A stretch of DNA of 64,000 nucleotides from Anticarsia gemmatalis (GCF_050436995.1 NC_134749.1:13038001-13102000), one strand, 5' to 3'. Numbered from the stretch's first letter, positions 1-14,391 are shown. Notes: a model not told the origin generated them from the sequence alone. Translations and numbers: made by a program.

Positions 1-3000
1 TGATCATTATTAATTAGTTATTCAAAATATTGCTGCAAATACTGTCAAAATCGGATAGCCGGAAACAAGATAACAGACTTCAGAATTAAGTGGGAAATCT
101 AGATATGTTATTTATATTCAAAAATTATAATTACTGAAGGCCCTATGTTGTATGGAATAACTGTTCATTTTTTAATTTGAACGCATAATAATAAATTACA
201 AGTCTCATGATTTCAATTGCCTACCAACAATACAGGCTACCAATAAAAGGATAATATCTAATTGAAACCAAGTCTATTGCTATTTATTGGTTACAATACA
301 AGCTGGGGCTATAATTGAAAATTATTGTAACACTCGCAGATTCCAGACAATGGTGTTCTTTGCTCTGATCGTTGAACCCGGAACTTTGGTACTGAAACTG
401 ATCTGGTAATGTTTAGGACTGTTTTAATAGCGTATTTACTTTACTTTTGAATTTACAAAACACTGTACCTTAATGTAAATGAAGAATATTTGTTACAAAT
501 AATGACAATGGAATGATTGCCCTTTTAAAGAACCACATAATAGTGTATTAATAATTGTAATGCTAGCTTATGTCCTTGTTTTAATACAATAACAATCCAA
601 TCATACAGATTCTAGGTTAATAGTTTTGTGATTAGTTTGTCTCATAACTCGCAGTTCACAGCCTTGGATATAGACTATACTTTACCAGTTTGTAAATTAA
701 TACGTGTTTATCGACGCAATTATGAGACGCCGGCGCCGTATTATTTGAGAATTGGACCGAATCTAGCTTAAATAGCGTTATAAACAGTAACTGCTAATAT
801 AATATCAAGTATTCGTAAAGTATTTTTAAGTATTTGATAGCTACTTCAACACTTGAATGTGATTACTAAATTAGTTAATTGTTAGAATTTTCATACAGCA
901 TTGTAACAATGCTTTAATTTGTGCAGTAACTTCAATGATAGATTTTTTTCTATACTTTGTCATTATTTATTCTAAATCATATTTCAGAATGATTGTTTAC
1001 TATTTTATATTAAGAAAAGTGTGTAACTGTTTGTTTTCCCTAAATTAATAAATAATTATTTACTACAATGATATTGTATGAATCTGGCTACACTATTCTA
1101 ATCTTCCCTGTTTTCCAAATATGGATGTGAATGAGGTAAGGGAAGTTTGAAAAGATCGTACGTGTCATCGTGTCTTTTTTTTTCCTAGGATAATGCGGAC
1201 ATTTTCCTATGAAAAAAAGACGTGATTATAATATGGATTCTAGACCTAAATTATTTCGCAGCTACTCAGTACTCTTGGTCTACTTTAATAAAAGTAAGCT
1301 ATCTCAATAACAGCCATAAGTAATCTTTCTACATAAATATCAGTAACAAATTCCATAGTAATGTAATAGTCAAATTGATTAGCCATTTATATTTTATCAC
1401 AGTTGGTAGCAATAAGGTCTTAGTGTTACATTTTCTTTGATAACGCTTTGGCAATTTCGTATTGATAGATTTTGTAAAGGCGTGTTTAGTTGAGTTGGCA
1501 AAATATTTATTATAGGCGTTGTTGCTTTTTTCAAAACTAAGATGATTATTATATTAACATTATCTTGAATGAATTACTTCGATTCATTGTTAAAAAGTGT
1601 GTGGAAATCCTTATAGTAGTTTCTGAGTTTAGCGTTAGGAGACAAACAAATAGGGCCCTTTAGGTTATAGGATATTTTAATATTTATGTTACAAAAAATT
1701 ATATTTGTTTAAAAATATATTTTACACATAAGATGAGAGAGAGAGCTTGGAAAACGCCACGTTGCCGCATTGGCTAAAATTTGATTAGAGATTTTTCAAT
1801 TCAATAGTCAATTTATAAAGTTCTCTAATCTCCGCAATAGAATACCAAGATCATCATCAATTATCCAATTATAAGACAAAAATGACAAATAAAGTAATTA
1901 TTTAGAATTTCTCAGTGTAAATTCATCTTAAATCCAAAGTATAAAGCAACAGGTCCAGGAATTCGGCCTTCATAATGTTGCACTGCCTAAAGACAAAGCG
2001 TTTGACTGATACCACTAATGGTTCGTGATTGATTGTTCAATGATAAGTTGTTGTAGAAATTGCTACCGTTGATTTGAATTGTAATTATTGTGGTGCAACG
2101 GCTTTTAGCGGATTAGAGTATGATGTAGTGTAGCTATTTCTAGTTGATTTCTGAGTATGAAATTGTAATGAGATGTTAGTTTTGTTAGGTCGTATTTTGC
2201 TATTAAGCCAGCCTTTTTGGCGGGAGATTTCCATATAACTCTGCACTCTACCCAGGGCGCAAGTGTATGCTTAAAGCGCTAGCCACGTAAAAAAAAAGTT
2301 TGTAGGTTTTTTGCTAAAACGTGTGTACTTGACGACTTTTGTAGAATGATGTGATTTATTGCAAAAAAAAGTGTATAGTACGTAGCCATCATTTATAAAC
2401 TTTAAAACACATAACACGATTTTGCTAAATGGGTCTTAAACATGATAGGAGTTTTAAAAGTTGCGATACCTTACTTGTTACCCGACGTTTCGACCGACAA
2501 CAGCTTGGATCACGGAGGGACCCTGCAAAAATTTACTTGCGGATCATTTGTAGATACGCCGAACTTCATTGTCGAGCTAATAAAAAAAAAATTAAATGAT
2601 TGCGTCAAACTAAAAATAATTTCTTCTACATTGCACTTGTTTTTGATGAAATTTACAGTTATCATATCAAATTATATTAAACATCACCTTGTAAGCTCTC
2701 CGATCACCAACCAAAATCAATTTTCAAAGGTAACCAAATAACTACCTCATTCGATCCCGAATCTAAATTACTCACCACTAAAACAATTATCGAAACAATT
2801 GTTCAAACCAACACGATTTAGAAGTCGAGATAGTTTTCAAACTATCGCCCGTTACATAATACTATTATTTCGTAAGTCGGTTACGACGTTATCGAATTAA
2901 GTCAATTGTTAAGTTATGGTGTTTCGTAATGTACTGTTCAGACAATGGTTGTAAATATTGAAATTTTGTTTTGATTGAATTACTAAGGTAGTGATGGCCA

Positions 3001-4536
3001 GTGCTTTGGGCGTAGAATAGTTTTTTTAATGTTATTTAATTATGTTAGTAACTAAGTGGACTCAAGGCCCAAATCCACCTATATTACGAGACCATTTCAC
3101 ACAGGGGACAATAATGGGTTAAAATTATCGTCTTCTTTACTTTTTTCTTTGTTCATCTTCATACTGGTCACAAGACTTTATCATTGCATCACATGAAACA
3201 ATCGGACAAAAGAGAATAGTTAGTAAGTTCCTTATACGTAGAATCTTTAGTCGATTTGTGTCAGTCGTAGTAAATAATAATTAAACATACTTCAATGAAT
3301 TTAGATGCGCAGAAGAAGAAACGACGGATTAAGAATATTGTAGCTCGACTCTTTAGGAGTCATTTTATTAAAAGTTTGGAACCTATTTTGCTTAGTTCAA
3401 CTCGACTCGGAACTAATAAAAACAGACAACAACATTTAAAACATCATGTTTATTCCCTACATCACTATCACAACATATTTACGACTCAAACATTTAATTT
3501 CCGTCATTACAATAAAGATACCGCGAAATTTGTAACAGTAGTAAAAGCCGTTTCTAAAATCACTGATATCTTTGTTCAAGATAATTTCTGTTGGGTAATA
3601 AGCTACGATTAGTTACAAAATTAAACCTAGTTTTAACTGAAGTTATTGTGTTTACAACTAATGGTAGATAGCTTGTTAGATTTAGTAAGATTAGTGTTAT
3701 TAGAAAGTTTGTTTGTAGCTAAAACTTAACTTAGTTCGTGAGTTTGATTTTATTTATCTAGGAACTTTATATTGCTAGGTCTGTAAGTAATTGGTAGCGG
3801 AATTGCCGTTTTACAGACGTGATAATAATTAATGATTAGTTCACAATCGGTATTGCTCTATTAAGTCTCACAATTGTTATAATAAACTACTATTTATCTT
3901 TGTTACTGCAAGCAATATTTGTTTTCTTAGTAACTACACTAAAGTTGGGTCTTTACTTATAATTTCCATTCTTTTCAATTCCAACCTCATCTTCCATTAA
4001 AAACCTGTTAAATTATAAGTGATGAAAACTTTTACGAGTTTTTGACTAAATATTTTTGATGAAACGCAAAGTCCAAAAACCGCCCTTGACCAGTACGATG
4101 TACTCAGCTCTAGACTTTCCATCATTTTGGAAAGAGAGCCGTGTCATCGATGTGACAGAATTAAACATAAATTAACTCATAATTGATCAGAAACTAAGCT
4201 AGCTAGCTAGTTAAACGTACTAGCGGCTAGTATAAAGCTTGGAAAATAAGCTAACTATTTACATAAACAAATTCTAAAAATATCAAACAGCTCACGACAT
4301 GTAAACTAGATAGTGTAGATAAATTAGTTCTTGACAAATCCATTACTGTACAGATAGGATCTCAATAAGAGCAGAAAGAAGCAGTGTCGCTGCGACCTGT
4401 GTACTGCCATGTCGATTAGCGATTGCGTGTGTGCTGTGTTTGGACTGGCTAGTGGTTTAGGAAAGTAAATTAATATTTAAATTATTCTTTAAGGAAAGTT
4501 AAAGTGAAGAAAAGCTGAGGATATGGTATTATATTG
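1..4536. other. Non-coding stretch, little recognised
   Basis: AT-rich sequence. The longest open frames (2442-2741 and 3295-3612) show no family resemblance, domain or splice context, and I treat them as chance. Only the R5 repeat at 1118 stands out. Confidence 0.6.
1118..1215 (+). repeat. Dispersed moth repeat R5
   Basis: ATGGATGTGAATGAGGTAAG then GAAGTTTG and GATCGTACGTG; the same order occurs at 9938, 20265 (reverse) and 22283 (reverse). Confidence 0.5.
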
Positions 4537-4609
4537 ATTTGAACCCTTTTGCTACAAAATATGTTTGATGCTAAACATCAAACATATTTTGTAGCAAAAG
4601 GGTTCAAAT
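4537..4609. repeat. Perfect palindrome with 34-bp stem and 5-nt loop
   Basis: Left arm 4537-4570 and right arm 4576-4609 pair at every base I checked; loop CTAAA at 4571-4575. The arm includes ACCCTTTTGCTACAAAATAT. It is isolated from known repeats. May be a small foldback, or a hairpin-RNA source if transcribed. Confidence 0.85.
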
Positions 4610-7600
4610 TCGCTTAAATGTGTACTGAAAGTTTGGCAACAAGATTTCGGAAAAAAGTTAGCTTTTAAGTAACTATCTAAATTCGTTATAAATGATTATT
4701 GTTTAAAGATAGTGTTAGAGAAAAAATAATTTGTTTTGCTGATATACATTAATATTATTCTTTGCTAAGGACTACGTTTTAATTTCATGATTTTAGGCAG
4801 AAATATCACCAAACAAAACCAAAAATTTAACAAAAAGAGATTTTTCTTTGTTGCTCTATAGCAAGCAGTCAAATTAAGTAAGTTTATTTGCTAAAGCTAG
4901 TATACTAGAACATGTGAACGAGGCACAGTGCTACGTACACTTTGTAGCAGGTTTTAAAGTCAAAGCAATAAACGTCACTGTTGCATTGCGATTGTAAAGT
5001 GGCGCTTTTAAAACTGAACAAATCGCATTAACGCGGTTTAAGTCTGAGGAAATAGCGAGTTTGATGGCGAATTTGAAAAACACACGCGACAAAATTTTGG
5101 TCTATTGCTGATTAACGTCTTATTAACATTATGATGGCCGATTTTACTTTGTCTGAACGAAGAATTTTGTCATTACAGTGATTTTTTTTCATATATTTTC
5201 TGTCAATTAAACTATTAATAGGTATATTCAACACTTATCCATAAGCCCGTAATCTAAAAAAATATACTTAAGTCTTCGAAAACGCGTGCATTTGACTTAG
5301 GTCAAAGTATTCGCGAATGGGCTCTTAAAATATAGATCCAAACCTTTGAGCTGGATTTTTATTCTTAGCAGGTCATTTTATAGTGAGACCTTTAATACTG
5401 ACTTGAAGTATACTGTTACAACTCTGAATGTCAGAAAGCTGACATTTTGTAAGCATTCATGTAAAAATTTAATCTAAACAATAAATTAACATACCAATTC
5501 GCTTATCACTTCTAACTTACGCTTTCTTGTTTTCCCTTTATCTGTCGACTTAATAAGGCAAGTATTTGCATCGCAATTGTTTTTACTGCTTGTTTTTAAT
5601 TGGCCCATGCAAATTGATTAAATAAAACTATAATTTACATACCGACTTTTTGTATTTACGTTAACGGAACAAGATAAAAGTCAAGCTTGTTAGTTCTTAC
5701 AACTAAGTTGACGCGAGACGTTTTTGCCATTCCTAGTATACAAGTACGATGTTACTGCTGTACAGTATGGATTTTCTATGGTGTGCTGATTCTGGTTTAA
5801 TTTGAATTTATTTTTTAACAGCCTGTTTAAGTGTTTTTTGAAATTCCAAACTTTTTGTTTTATTATTTAGCCTGTCAAAAGATGCATATCGCAGCGATTA
5901 TTTTACTGCTGCGTTGCACACTTTCCAAATTTAAAGTGGAAATCTAACTACGTGATGACAAGCTTTACAAAACTCGAAACTCATTCGTTTCGAAGGATTT
6001 TATATGTCAAATAGACTCGTCAATCTTCAAAAACTTTAAACTTAAAAGGAGACACCTAAACTTGCTTTATTTACAGAAATTTATGTTGAAATTAACAAAG
6101 GATTTCTTCAAGACGTAAGCCAACATTTTATCAAGCTTCATCAAAATTTACACAGTTTAAGACCACTAACTTTTGCTTTTAAAATATAAGTATTCAAAGG
6201 CCAATAAAACCGCACACAATATCTACAATAAAGGGTAAGAAATAAAAGGAATGCATCGATAAAGAGGCGAGGTGTCCTGTATCGTTAAGTGAGACATTAC
6301 GCCTGGACGCGTGGGCGCACGTAATGTGGTCCTGTGGCTCAAGTTCAAAGAAATGTTGCAAATCTTTGAGATCCTTGTACATTTTATTGGTTATTGAGCT
6401 TTATGAAATGGTGTTATTATTTATTTATCTTATGGTTAGTGGTCAAGCTAAGTTCAAAGTTTTTCAAACCATCCAAAGGCCTTGAACATAGAATAACGTT
6501 AGACATACGTTAACGTAAGTGATCTTAGTTGACAGCCCGGATCCACTTCATAAGTGCCCTTCGAAAAACGCAGGCGCTCAGCTAAAATATAAGTAAGCGG
6601 TCCTCTATCTGTGGAATGTCCGGGCTAAGGTTGCTTTGCTTTACCCACTGATCGCTTTCCGGCGCACATTATGGATGCGATTAATGCGTGTGGTTACCCG
6701 GCAGAGTTTAAGTTTCCATGCATTAATTTATATGAATACAGACCGATATTAACTAAATCAAACAACTGTGTCAATAAAGCATTTACTAATAAAAACTGAC
6801 TGAAATAAAATATTATCAAAAAACATAATATTATTGTTTTTAAGGAATAATTTTAACATTTCGACCGCATTTCCACATCAGTACTTTTAAAATAAAACAA
6901 TGACAAAATATGCCCTAAATTCTTGATCCTGTAACTTTTGACATGTTACAACCACAATTTACTATAGGTATTGGACCCCCAGTAATAGGGGGTGAGTTTA
7001 TTGCCATTCATCGGGTAAAGTCCCAATTTCCGGGTTGTAAAAGCGAATTTCCTAACACACGGACGAACCAATAAAGCTAATATAATTCACTAAGGCCGGA
7101 TATCAAACTTAGGAATCGTGATCAGTAACATTTTGTTACTATTGGATCTTACGTTGTTCGGAACGCGGAGTACGTCTTATTAGCGTCAATAAAATTGATA
7201 AGAAATGTTTTTTTTCTTTGTTAGAAGGAAAAAATATTGACCTTTAAATAATAAGAAAACTAAAGTAGTTACTAAAAAAAAATTAGTTAAAGTGTGAGTT
7301 GGACTCGCGCACGAAAAGTTCCGTACCAATAACAAAAAACGGCAAGAATTCATTTTGTTTAATGGACGCCTCTAAATTACCTATTTTATTCTGTACTTAG
7401 TACTTATTGTTAAAGTGGCAACATAAGTACACTGTATCCCTGAAATTTGAACTGTCTTACAGTCACGGTTCTGGAAACACAGCACACTTTAGACACACCT
7501 TTTGGATACGTAACCTTAAAAATACTGGGTTCTACTGCCGTAAGGAATATTTCTCAACCATTTTAAATCCTCCATATGACCTGTAGTTAAAAGCTCAACT

Positions 7601-7810
7601 CAATATCCTTACTCCTATAATGTAAAAACGAACAAGTTAAAACAAGAAATAGATATAAACGCGTGGTGTCCTGTTACGTTAAGTGAAACATCTCGAGTAC
7701 ACTGTGGGTGTGTAATGATACTTGTGACTTGGTACAAGATTAACTGCAACAGCCATTTTGTTTTATTTTTGATGTTTGATTAGGTTTCTAAGATAGATAA
7801 AATAGAAACA
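4610..7810. other. Non-coding stretch, nothing recognised
   Basis: No coding signal. A short block at 6960-7050 (ACCCCCAGTAATAGGGGGT, then CCAATTTCCGGGTTGTAAAA) looks repeat-like. Confidence 0.5.
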
Positions 7811-8118
7811 TCCTACTAACATTATACAGTTTTGATCTTGTTTGTCTGTTTGTGATTTTTATGTATACTATACCTGTTAAATTACCGGGAAATAAATAAA
7901 TAAATTATAAATGCGAAAGTTTGTGGGAATGTTCCTATGTATGGATGTTTGTTACTCTTTCACGCAAATACTATTAATCCTATTACGATGAAATTTGGTA
8001 TGTGGATAGCTGAAGACTCAAAATAACACATAGGCTACTTTTTATCTCGGAGTTTCAAAAGGATCAGGATTTACATGGGAAGGGTTTCCACGCGGACGTA
8101 GTCACGGGTGGTCTCTAG
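7811..8118 (+). mobile_element. Helitron-like family H2 with an internal insertion
   Basis: Starts TCCTACTAACATTAT, is interrupted by about 85 bp, then resumes ATAAATGCGAAAGTTTG and ends GTCTCTAG|T. It shares its body (GTTACTCTTTCACGCAAATA, ATGAAATTTGGTAT) with the copy at 39890. Confidence 0.65.
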
Positions 8119-9364
8119 TATAATGTTCGTATCTCATTAATAGTCAATGAAATCAATAGTTTTAAGAAGCTGTTGGACACTATCATTTAAATGGAAAAAA
8201 TGGTCAGATTTACTTTTCAGCTAATTTGAAAAGTTATTATTAAATATTTTCGACATTCCGTATTTTTTTTACTTTGAATATATGGTATAATAACGGACAC
8301 AAGGAAAAAATAATGTAGAACTACTTTTTTTGCGTGTATATTACTTCTGTATTGGAATTCAACCCAAGCGACATTAACTGCTACTCCATTGAGCCAAATA
8401 GTACGCCAGTAAATACCTAAACATCAAGTAAATAGAAACTTTCTATATTAGTAAGTCGCTATCAACTCATCCCTTGCACTCTATTTTCGCCCTCAGATTA
8501 AGTTGTAAGCCCAATCGTAACACTGATATAGCATTTTTACGTTCCTGACCCGAAGCGTATAACTTGATTGTTCATATCACTAATAAACTGGGGAACTAGT
8601 GTATTCTTCGTAATATATGCGAAGAAAACATGCACATAAATGTCTATTCGAAGGAGGATACGTATAACCTTGTTTACGTAATTATTTTGTTACGCTCCTA
8701 TGGAGTTGTAAGATCCTTGGCACAGATATAGGACTGTTTATTGAACTTGACTTAGATTATTTTGGGTGATGTCGAAGATTCAGCGAAAAACCCAAGACAA
8801 GACGGGAAACTGTAGTGCTAAATTATATGAGCGAGTGCGAGGTTTTCAATGATATTAGAGCGAAATAGCGCAGAAAAATTAGGAAGGTTGATGAGACTAC
8901 TGTGACAATGGGTCAGGCAGGACCTGCGTGCCATGGAAACGATGGATGCACGTAAAGCCATCGGCCTTTACATGCTTTACAAGTCATAAAGGTCGAATAC
9001 AACGTCAACTTTCTAGCTCCGGGAATTCGCAGAGAATTTTGTCAGAAAATCGTGAAAACCACTTTATTGCCGGACTCCAGATCAAACCTCTGCGCAACAG
9101 CAGGAAAGATAGTGAGTACAGATGTAAAAAATGTGGTTTGTATTCAAGACCTTGTGTATATTTGTCTTCATGTTTCATTTATTTGTTATTTAGTCAGTTG
9201 AGCATGAAATGCAGTTTTGTTCGAAAAAAGTTAAATATTATGTATTCAATAAATACAGCAATTTTAAATTGTCATTGTTTGAGTATACTTTCACTATTTA
9301 AATGAATGTTTACATAGTTTCAAGTAATTCTTTAAGAAAAATAAATATAATATATAACTCTTTC
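8119..9364. other. Non-coding stretch with one unrecognised open frame
   Basis: A 125-codon open frame at 8928-9305 has no recognisable domain, and its second half is low-complexity. I see no other structure. Confidence 0.4.
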
Positions 9365-9541
9365 GTTACTAAGCGACAGACAGACAACGCACAGCCGAAG
9401 CTATTAAACGCGAAAAGGCGAAATTTGGCATAAAGTGTGTTCCTTGGAGAGTGTAAAATAGAAGAGCACAGAGGATTTTTAGAAATTCCAATCCGAAGGG
9501 GGTAAAATGACATGCGGGCACAGCCGCAGGTGGAATGCTAG
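9365..9541 (+). mobile_element. Helitron-like family H3
   Basis: Contains AAATTTGGCATAAAG and AATTCCAATCCGAAGGGGGT and ends with an imperfect hairpin and CTAG|T. It shares body motifs with 15262-15491. Confidence 0.5.
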
Positions 9542-9543
9542 TA

Positions 9544-9699
9544 TCCTACTGACATAGTATTATAAATGTGAAAGTTTATAAAGATGGATTTAATTTATAA
9601 TAATTGTGTGTAAATAATTAGACGGATTTTATTGTTTTTTTTTTACACTTTTACCACAGCATTTTTTTCCACACAAGCGAAGTCGCAAGCTAAAACTAG
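9544..9699 (+). mobile_element. Helitron-like H2 relative, short copy
   Basis: Start TCCTACTGACATAGTATTAT, hairpin GCGAAGTCGC near the end, CTAG|T end. It follows directly on the H3 copy that ends at 9541. Confidence 0.6.
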
Positions 9700-9937
9700 T
9701 ATATTATATAATTATTATCGTCAATGTCATTATTTTGCAAATAAAAAAATAATATAATGTGATCATACAAATGTAAATTTCGTAATTTATACAATTTTCG
9801 ACTATATTTCTTTTAAAATGTAGGTATTGGTTACATAATGACTGTGCACTATTCAACGTAGACCTTCGTTTCAGACTGTAACGATTTCGCGATTCAGCTT
9901 TAATGAATTTAGAATGAAAATAGCTCTCTATAATATC

Positions 9938-10050
9938 AATATGTATGGATGTGATTGAGGCAAAGGAAGTTTGTAAGAATCGTACCAAGTGGCGTTCTTT
10001 GGTCTATGCCTACCGCTTTGGGAAGAGGGCGTTATATTGTTGAAAACCAC
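9938..10050 (+). repeat. Dispersed moth repeat R5
   Basis: GTATGGATGTGATTGAGGCA, AAGGAAGTTTGTAAGAATCG, then TGGTCTATGCCTACC. Confidence 0.5.
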
Positions 10051-11204
10051 CAAAAAAACTTTTTTTTAATCCATCGTTTAAACACTTGGTAACCACTTCC
10101 ACATGCAGATGCATATCCTATACAACCTATGTATCGGCATCCGCGTGCGGAGACGAATCAGCAGTCAATCAAAGTTATTGATACTTCAAATTGACAGTAA
10201 AATTCTAACAATATCGTATTTCCCTCAACAAATGCATATAAAATCTATTATATATTTCACGTCATTACACCACAATATACGGCCTTAATCCGTTACCATT
10301 TAAAGGCAAGTTCGTGTGATAATAAACCTCAAATATTCATTTGTATGCCAAATCTAGGCTTTAGCACTGGTTTGCGGTTTTGTACGCGTTCAGTACATTG
10401 TTATACGGGATTACTATTCATTAAAGATAATATGAATTATATGCATGTAAACTAAATTTTGTATAGACTTATTTATTTATAGCTTAAGAAGACAGATGCC
10501 TGCTGTAGGCTGCTAAAACAAAAAACACTAATTATTTATTTTTTTTTTTTTGTAATAAATACAATTTTGTTGTTTAAAACAAGATTTCTACATAAATAAT
10601 ACAATATCTGCCACATGGCTTATATCTTGATGAAATTTAGCAAGGATGTAGGTGAAGACTTCAGTAAAAAAATGATTCCTAACCGGCTGTAAAAGGTGGA
10701 GGTGGAGGGTGGAGGCTGGCGGAAAAAGTACACAGACAGATACGCGCCTCATTTAAAAAAATGTAGTAAAAATATGACAGAGAAATGTTATTTAATGTAA
10801 TCACTACTTTCGAAATATTACACGAACTAACAGACTCAGAATCATATTTACCGACACAGTTCAATTTTCCTATTGACTTAATATAATATGTGGCTGTCCA
10901 AAGCCTCACTTGTTCGATGTAATCTTAGCGCCTTATATGCTATCTATTGGCCTCGTTTCCTACAGAAATCTATTTAAAGCCAAAGTGCTCATATTTTAAC
11001 GTATTTGTGGATACTTATTGTCCAGTGAGAATATTATTTCCTGTGTTTAAAGTTGCCTAACATTGATTTGGTTGAAATGTTCATTATTTGTTCTGTAACA
11101 AGATAATAATGCTACGATATTATGAGTATGGTGGTTTTGCGAATTTCTAATGCAATATAGATTTATTAATAAAATTTATTATATAAATGGTAAGTTACAG
11201 CCGA

Positions 11205-11371
11205 GCAGTGATAGCCGAGTGGTTTAAGGTGCGTCTTCCACGCCAGTGGTCGAGTACCTGAGGCAACACACAATTTATCTAAGTTAAAGTTTTCGAAGTT
11301 TTGTGTGTATCAGAACTTTTAATAACAATCACTTGCTTCAATGGAGAAGGAAAACACGGTTAAGTCCCCGG
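11205..11371 (+). mobile_element. SINE family S2, 5' part
   Basis: GTGATAGCCGAGTGGTTTAAG (A-box-like tRNA head), then GAGGCAACACAC and a TTCGAAGTTTTGTGTGTATC body. Its 3' part is replaced by a MITE starting near 11372. Confidence 0.6.
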
Positions 11372-11553
11372 ACAGTAGCCCAATTCTCTATTACAATCGA
11401 AAATCATCATACAAATCACATTCTATCAAAAAAATGGCAAGAAAGCCTGATCAGCGCCTCTAGCAGACTTCTTAGAAACTATTTTTGCAGTTGATTTTAA
11501 ATGTCAAACTCTCAATACTCGATGGTTTCAATTTTAGAGAATCGCGCTACAGT
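11372..11553. mobile_element. MITE M copy inserted in SINE S2
   Basis: ACAGTAGCCCAATTCTCTAT start, CCTGATCAGCGCCTCTAGC middle, AGAGAATCGCGCTACAGT end. Confidence 0.55.
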
Positions 11554-12289
11554 TGGCTGGTTTTTATAAAAATTTACTGCCGTAGCCAAGTGTGGGCAAG
11601 GAGCATATATTATAAGAGAAACATATGCTCAATAAAACATTATATTCTCCAAAAAGTATTTTTGTAAAAGTGTAGTATAGTTTTAGGCGTTAGAGTAAAT
11701 ACTAAGTAAGTACAGCTTTATTTGTGAACGTGTTTTAACTTAAAACAATGAACAAAGTTCCGTGTTGACACTTACTAGGGTTCTCATATTACGACTTCCT
11801 AGCCTTTTGCCGCATGTGTGTAGTTTAGGTAAAATAAAAAAAAATACTAGATGAATTCGAAAAAAAATATATTTTGTTTCTGATCTTCAAATATCCCTAT
11901 TTTCTGTGATCAAAACGATATTATACCGAAGTCGCGGGTTAGCTGTGAAAACTTAATACAGACAAATTCGCATTGATTTTATTAAAAAAGATGTTACGTT
12001 GGCAAGTTTAACGTTAGCTATTAGTTTCTAACTGCTAGACAATAATGAAAAAAAATATCTATCAAACTACTTAGTCTGTAGAGTTTGTGGTTAAGGACGA
12101 AAAACATACAGCTACACAAAACTACCAACCCTACACTAAACATACTCCACAAATTAGTGTATGGAACCTGTTCACAGTAATGAGCCAAGTGACATGCCAC
12201 TACCGGTCACACTCAACAATAGCTGATTGTGCTAAATAGGAAACACTATTGACATCCTGTATTATTTTGGTGGTACAAAAGGCGTTTTT

Positions 12290-12570
12290 TATACTTTTGT
12301 GCTACCACAACGGTAAAGAGAACCCTTAATAAAAAACCAGCTAAGTGCGAGTCCAAAAAAATACGAAAAAACGCGTTTATTCTATGGGGATCCCCATAAG
12401 TTTTTAGTATTTGTTGTTTCACAGCAACGGAAATACATAATTTGTGAACATTTTAGTTTCAAGCTTTTACGGTTTATGAGATACAGCCTGGTGATAGACG
12501 GACAGACGGGCGGACGGACAGACAGACAGTGGAAGCTTAGCATAAATCTTACAAACTCTTGTATTTTTAC
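12290..12570 (+). repeat. Dispersed repeat with CAGACGGACAGA-type microsatellite
   Basis: AACCAGCTAAGTGCGAGTCC, ATGGGGATCCCCATAAGTTT, TTTATGAGATACAGCCTGGT, then a GACG/GACA-rich run at 12496-12530. This body is common in arthropod genomes (recalled, not searched). Confidence 0.5.
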
Positions 12571-14137
12571 TTATTACCATACGCTCTGCGCCTAAGTTCT
12601 ATCATGTCGTGTCAGTTCAACCGTCCCACCTATGAGAGAAAGGGAATAGAGAGTGTACCTTTGTATTGTGCACTCGCTTGAACACTATAAACAAAGTCCC
12701 ACACAGTTAGCTGGTTTCAATGACACTGGTCGCCGTAGCCGAATATCGGCCAGGAGGACATTTTAGGATGTTGTATAATTCGCTGTTATTTTTACACAAA
12801 TTTTGCAGTCAGGTCGTGTAGTGACTGTAAAGTGATTGATATACGAAGGTTTCAAGATCCAATACCGGGTAATACATAAATGACACTTTCACCTTAGTGT
12901 TGTATCCAATTTTTTGTTGACTTGTCTTTATCAAAATAATAGTTATTATTTAATTATTACGACAAATATTGAAAATAATTATGCTCATCGTTACAATTAC
13001 CAATTCTACCAAAAGCTCGGAAATGGGGAAGAGCCTTATAACTCACGAGCAGTCTTTTCAATCGCTATGAGATTTACAATGTGATTGATATAATAATTTA
13101 TCATGCGAGGAGCTGCAAAATATAACTGCGGATTAAACGTCAATTATCATTATGTGTAAAGAAAACTAATATAGATTACCTATTTATTAGTCATTGATCG
13201 TATGTTGGGAGCACCTACTAACATGTGACAATAAGAATATGGGCAGCAAGTGAGCACATTAGTTGTGAGCAAGAAAAGAAAAGAAAGTGATAAAAAATAT
13301 TACTTTAGACTAGCTTTTTTATTAATCAAAGTTTGCACAAGTGCGCCATTGCGCTGTCGCGATTAAATTTTAATTAACAGCATAATAATGTCTGTGACAT
13401 TTTAGTTGTTGAATTAATTATCATCTGTGTAGCACAGCTAAGTAAATTGACAGGAGTTTTTTTTAATAAAGAATCGCTAATAAAAATTACACAAATGGCA
13501 AAGGTCTCCAGGCTTTTCAAGAGCGGGTTAAAGGTATTGCATGCTCCTGAAATGTGTTAAACAAGTTCTAAGCATAAAATTCTTCATAACGATGTTTTCC
13601 TTCACCGTTTCGGCATGTGATAAATTATTTGTAAGACACACCTAAATTGTAAAATAGGTATTTATTTTAGTGCATAAAATAATCGGGGTGATAAATCACT
13701 TTTAAGTTATCGTAGTCTTCTTCTCCTTGATATAGATATATTACATTTAGTAATGCATTGTAATGCATAACCAGCATAATAATATAAAGTAGCACCTACG
13801 TCTGAACCACCACGCGACTGAGACGGGACTATTCTTTTAACCAACAAATATATCTGAATAAAATTAACAAAAAATACGTTATCATTATGTTTATTTAGGT
13901 GATATTCTACAGTTAATTCATTTAAATAAGAAAACATCTTGGAACAATACCAATACTTATATTATTTACATTTTAAGTCACATGAATTTAGAACCGAATA
14001 AAAAAGTTTTTAACACTAGTTAATACACGCGGCTCTATTTCAGTATTGGAAATTGGGACCCTGACCCTATGATATATATATATAAATAAATTTAACTCAT
14101 TAATGTCCCACATACTGAATTAACCTTAAAATTCTTA
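12571..14137. other. Non-coding upstream of the gene cluster
   Basis: AT-rich, no coding signal. A short TA run sits at 14080-14090. Confidence 0.5.
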
Positions 14138-14391
14138 TCTATACTAATATTATAATGCTGAAGAGTTTGTTTGTTTGTTTGTTTGAACGTGCTAATCTCA
14201 GGAACTACTGGCCCGATTTGAAAAATTCTTTCAGTGTTTGATAGTCCATTTATCGAGGAAGGCTATAGGCTATATATCATCACGCTACGACCAATAGGAG
14301 CAGAGTAGCAATAAAAAATGTTACAAAAACGGGGATATTTTTGACCCATTCTCTCTTATGTAACGCAAGCGAAGTTACGCGGGTCAGCTAG
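14138..14391 (+). mobile_element. Non-autonomous Helitron, family H1 (complete copy)
   Basis: Begins TCTATACTAATATTAT after an A and ends CTAG before a T. A hairpin (CGCAA..TTACG) lies just before the end, and a GTTT microsatellite lies near the start. These are Helitron end rules. Lies 274 nt upstream of the gene A start codon. Confidence 0.8.

Noticed and set aside
3295..3612. 105-codon open frame
   Set aside because: Lys/His-rich with no family resemblance; AT-rich background makes chance frames of this size expected.
4330..4510. Possible untranslated first exon or promoter
   Set aside because: Slightly GC-richer, but I could not find a donor leading to a coding exon.
8928..9305. 125-codon open frame
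   Set aside because: No recognisable domain or conserved motif, no promoter or splice context, and low-complexity second half.
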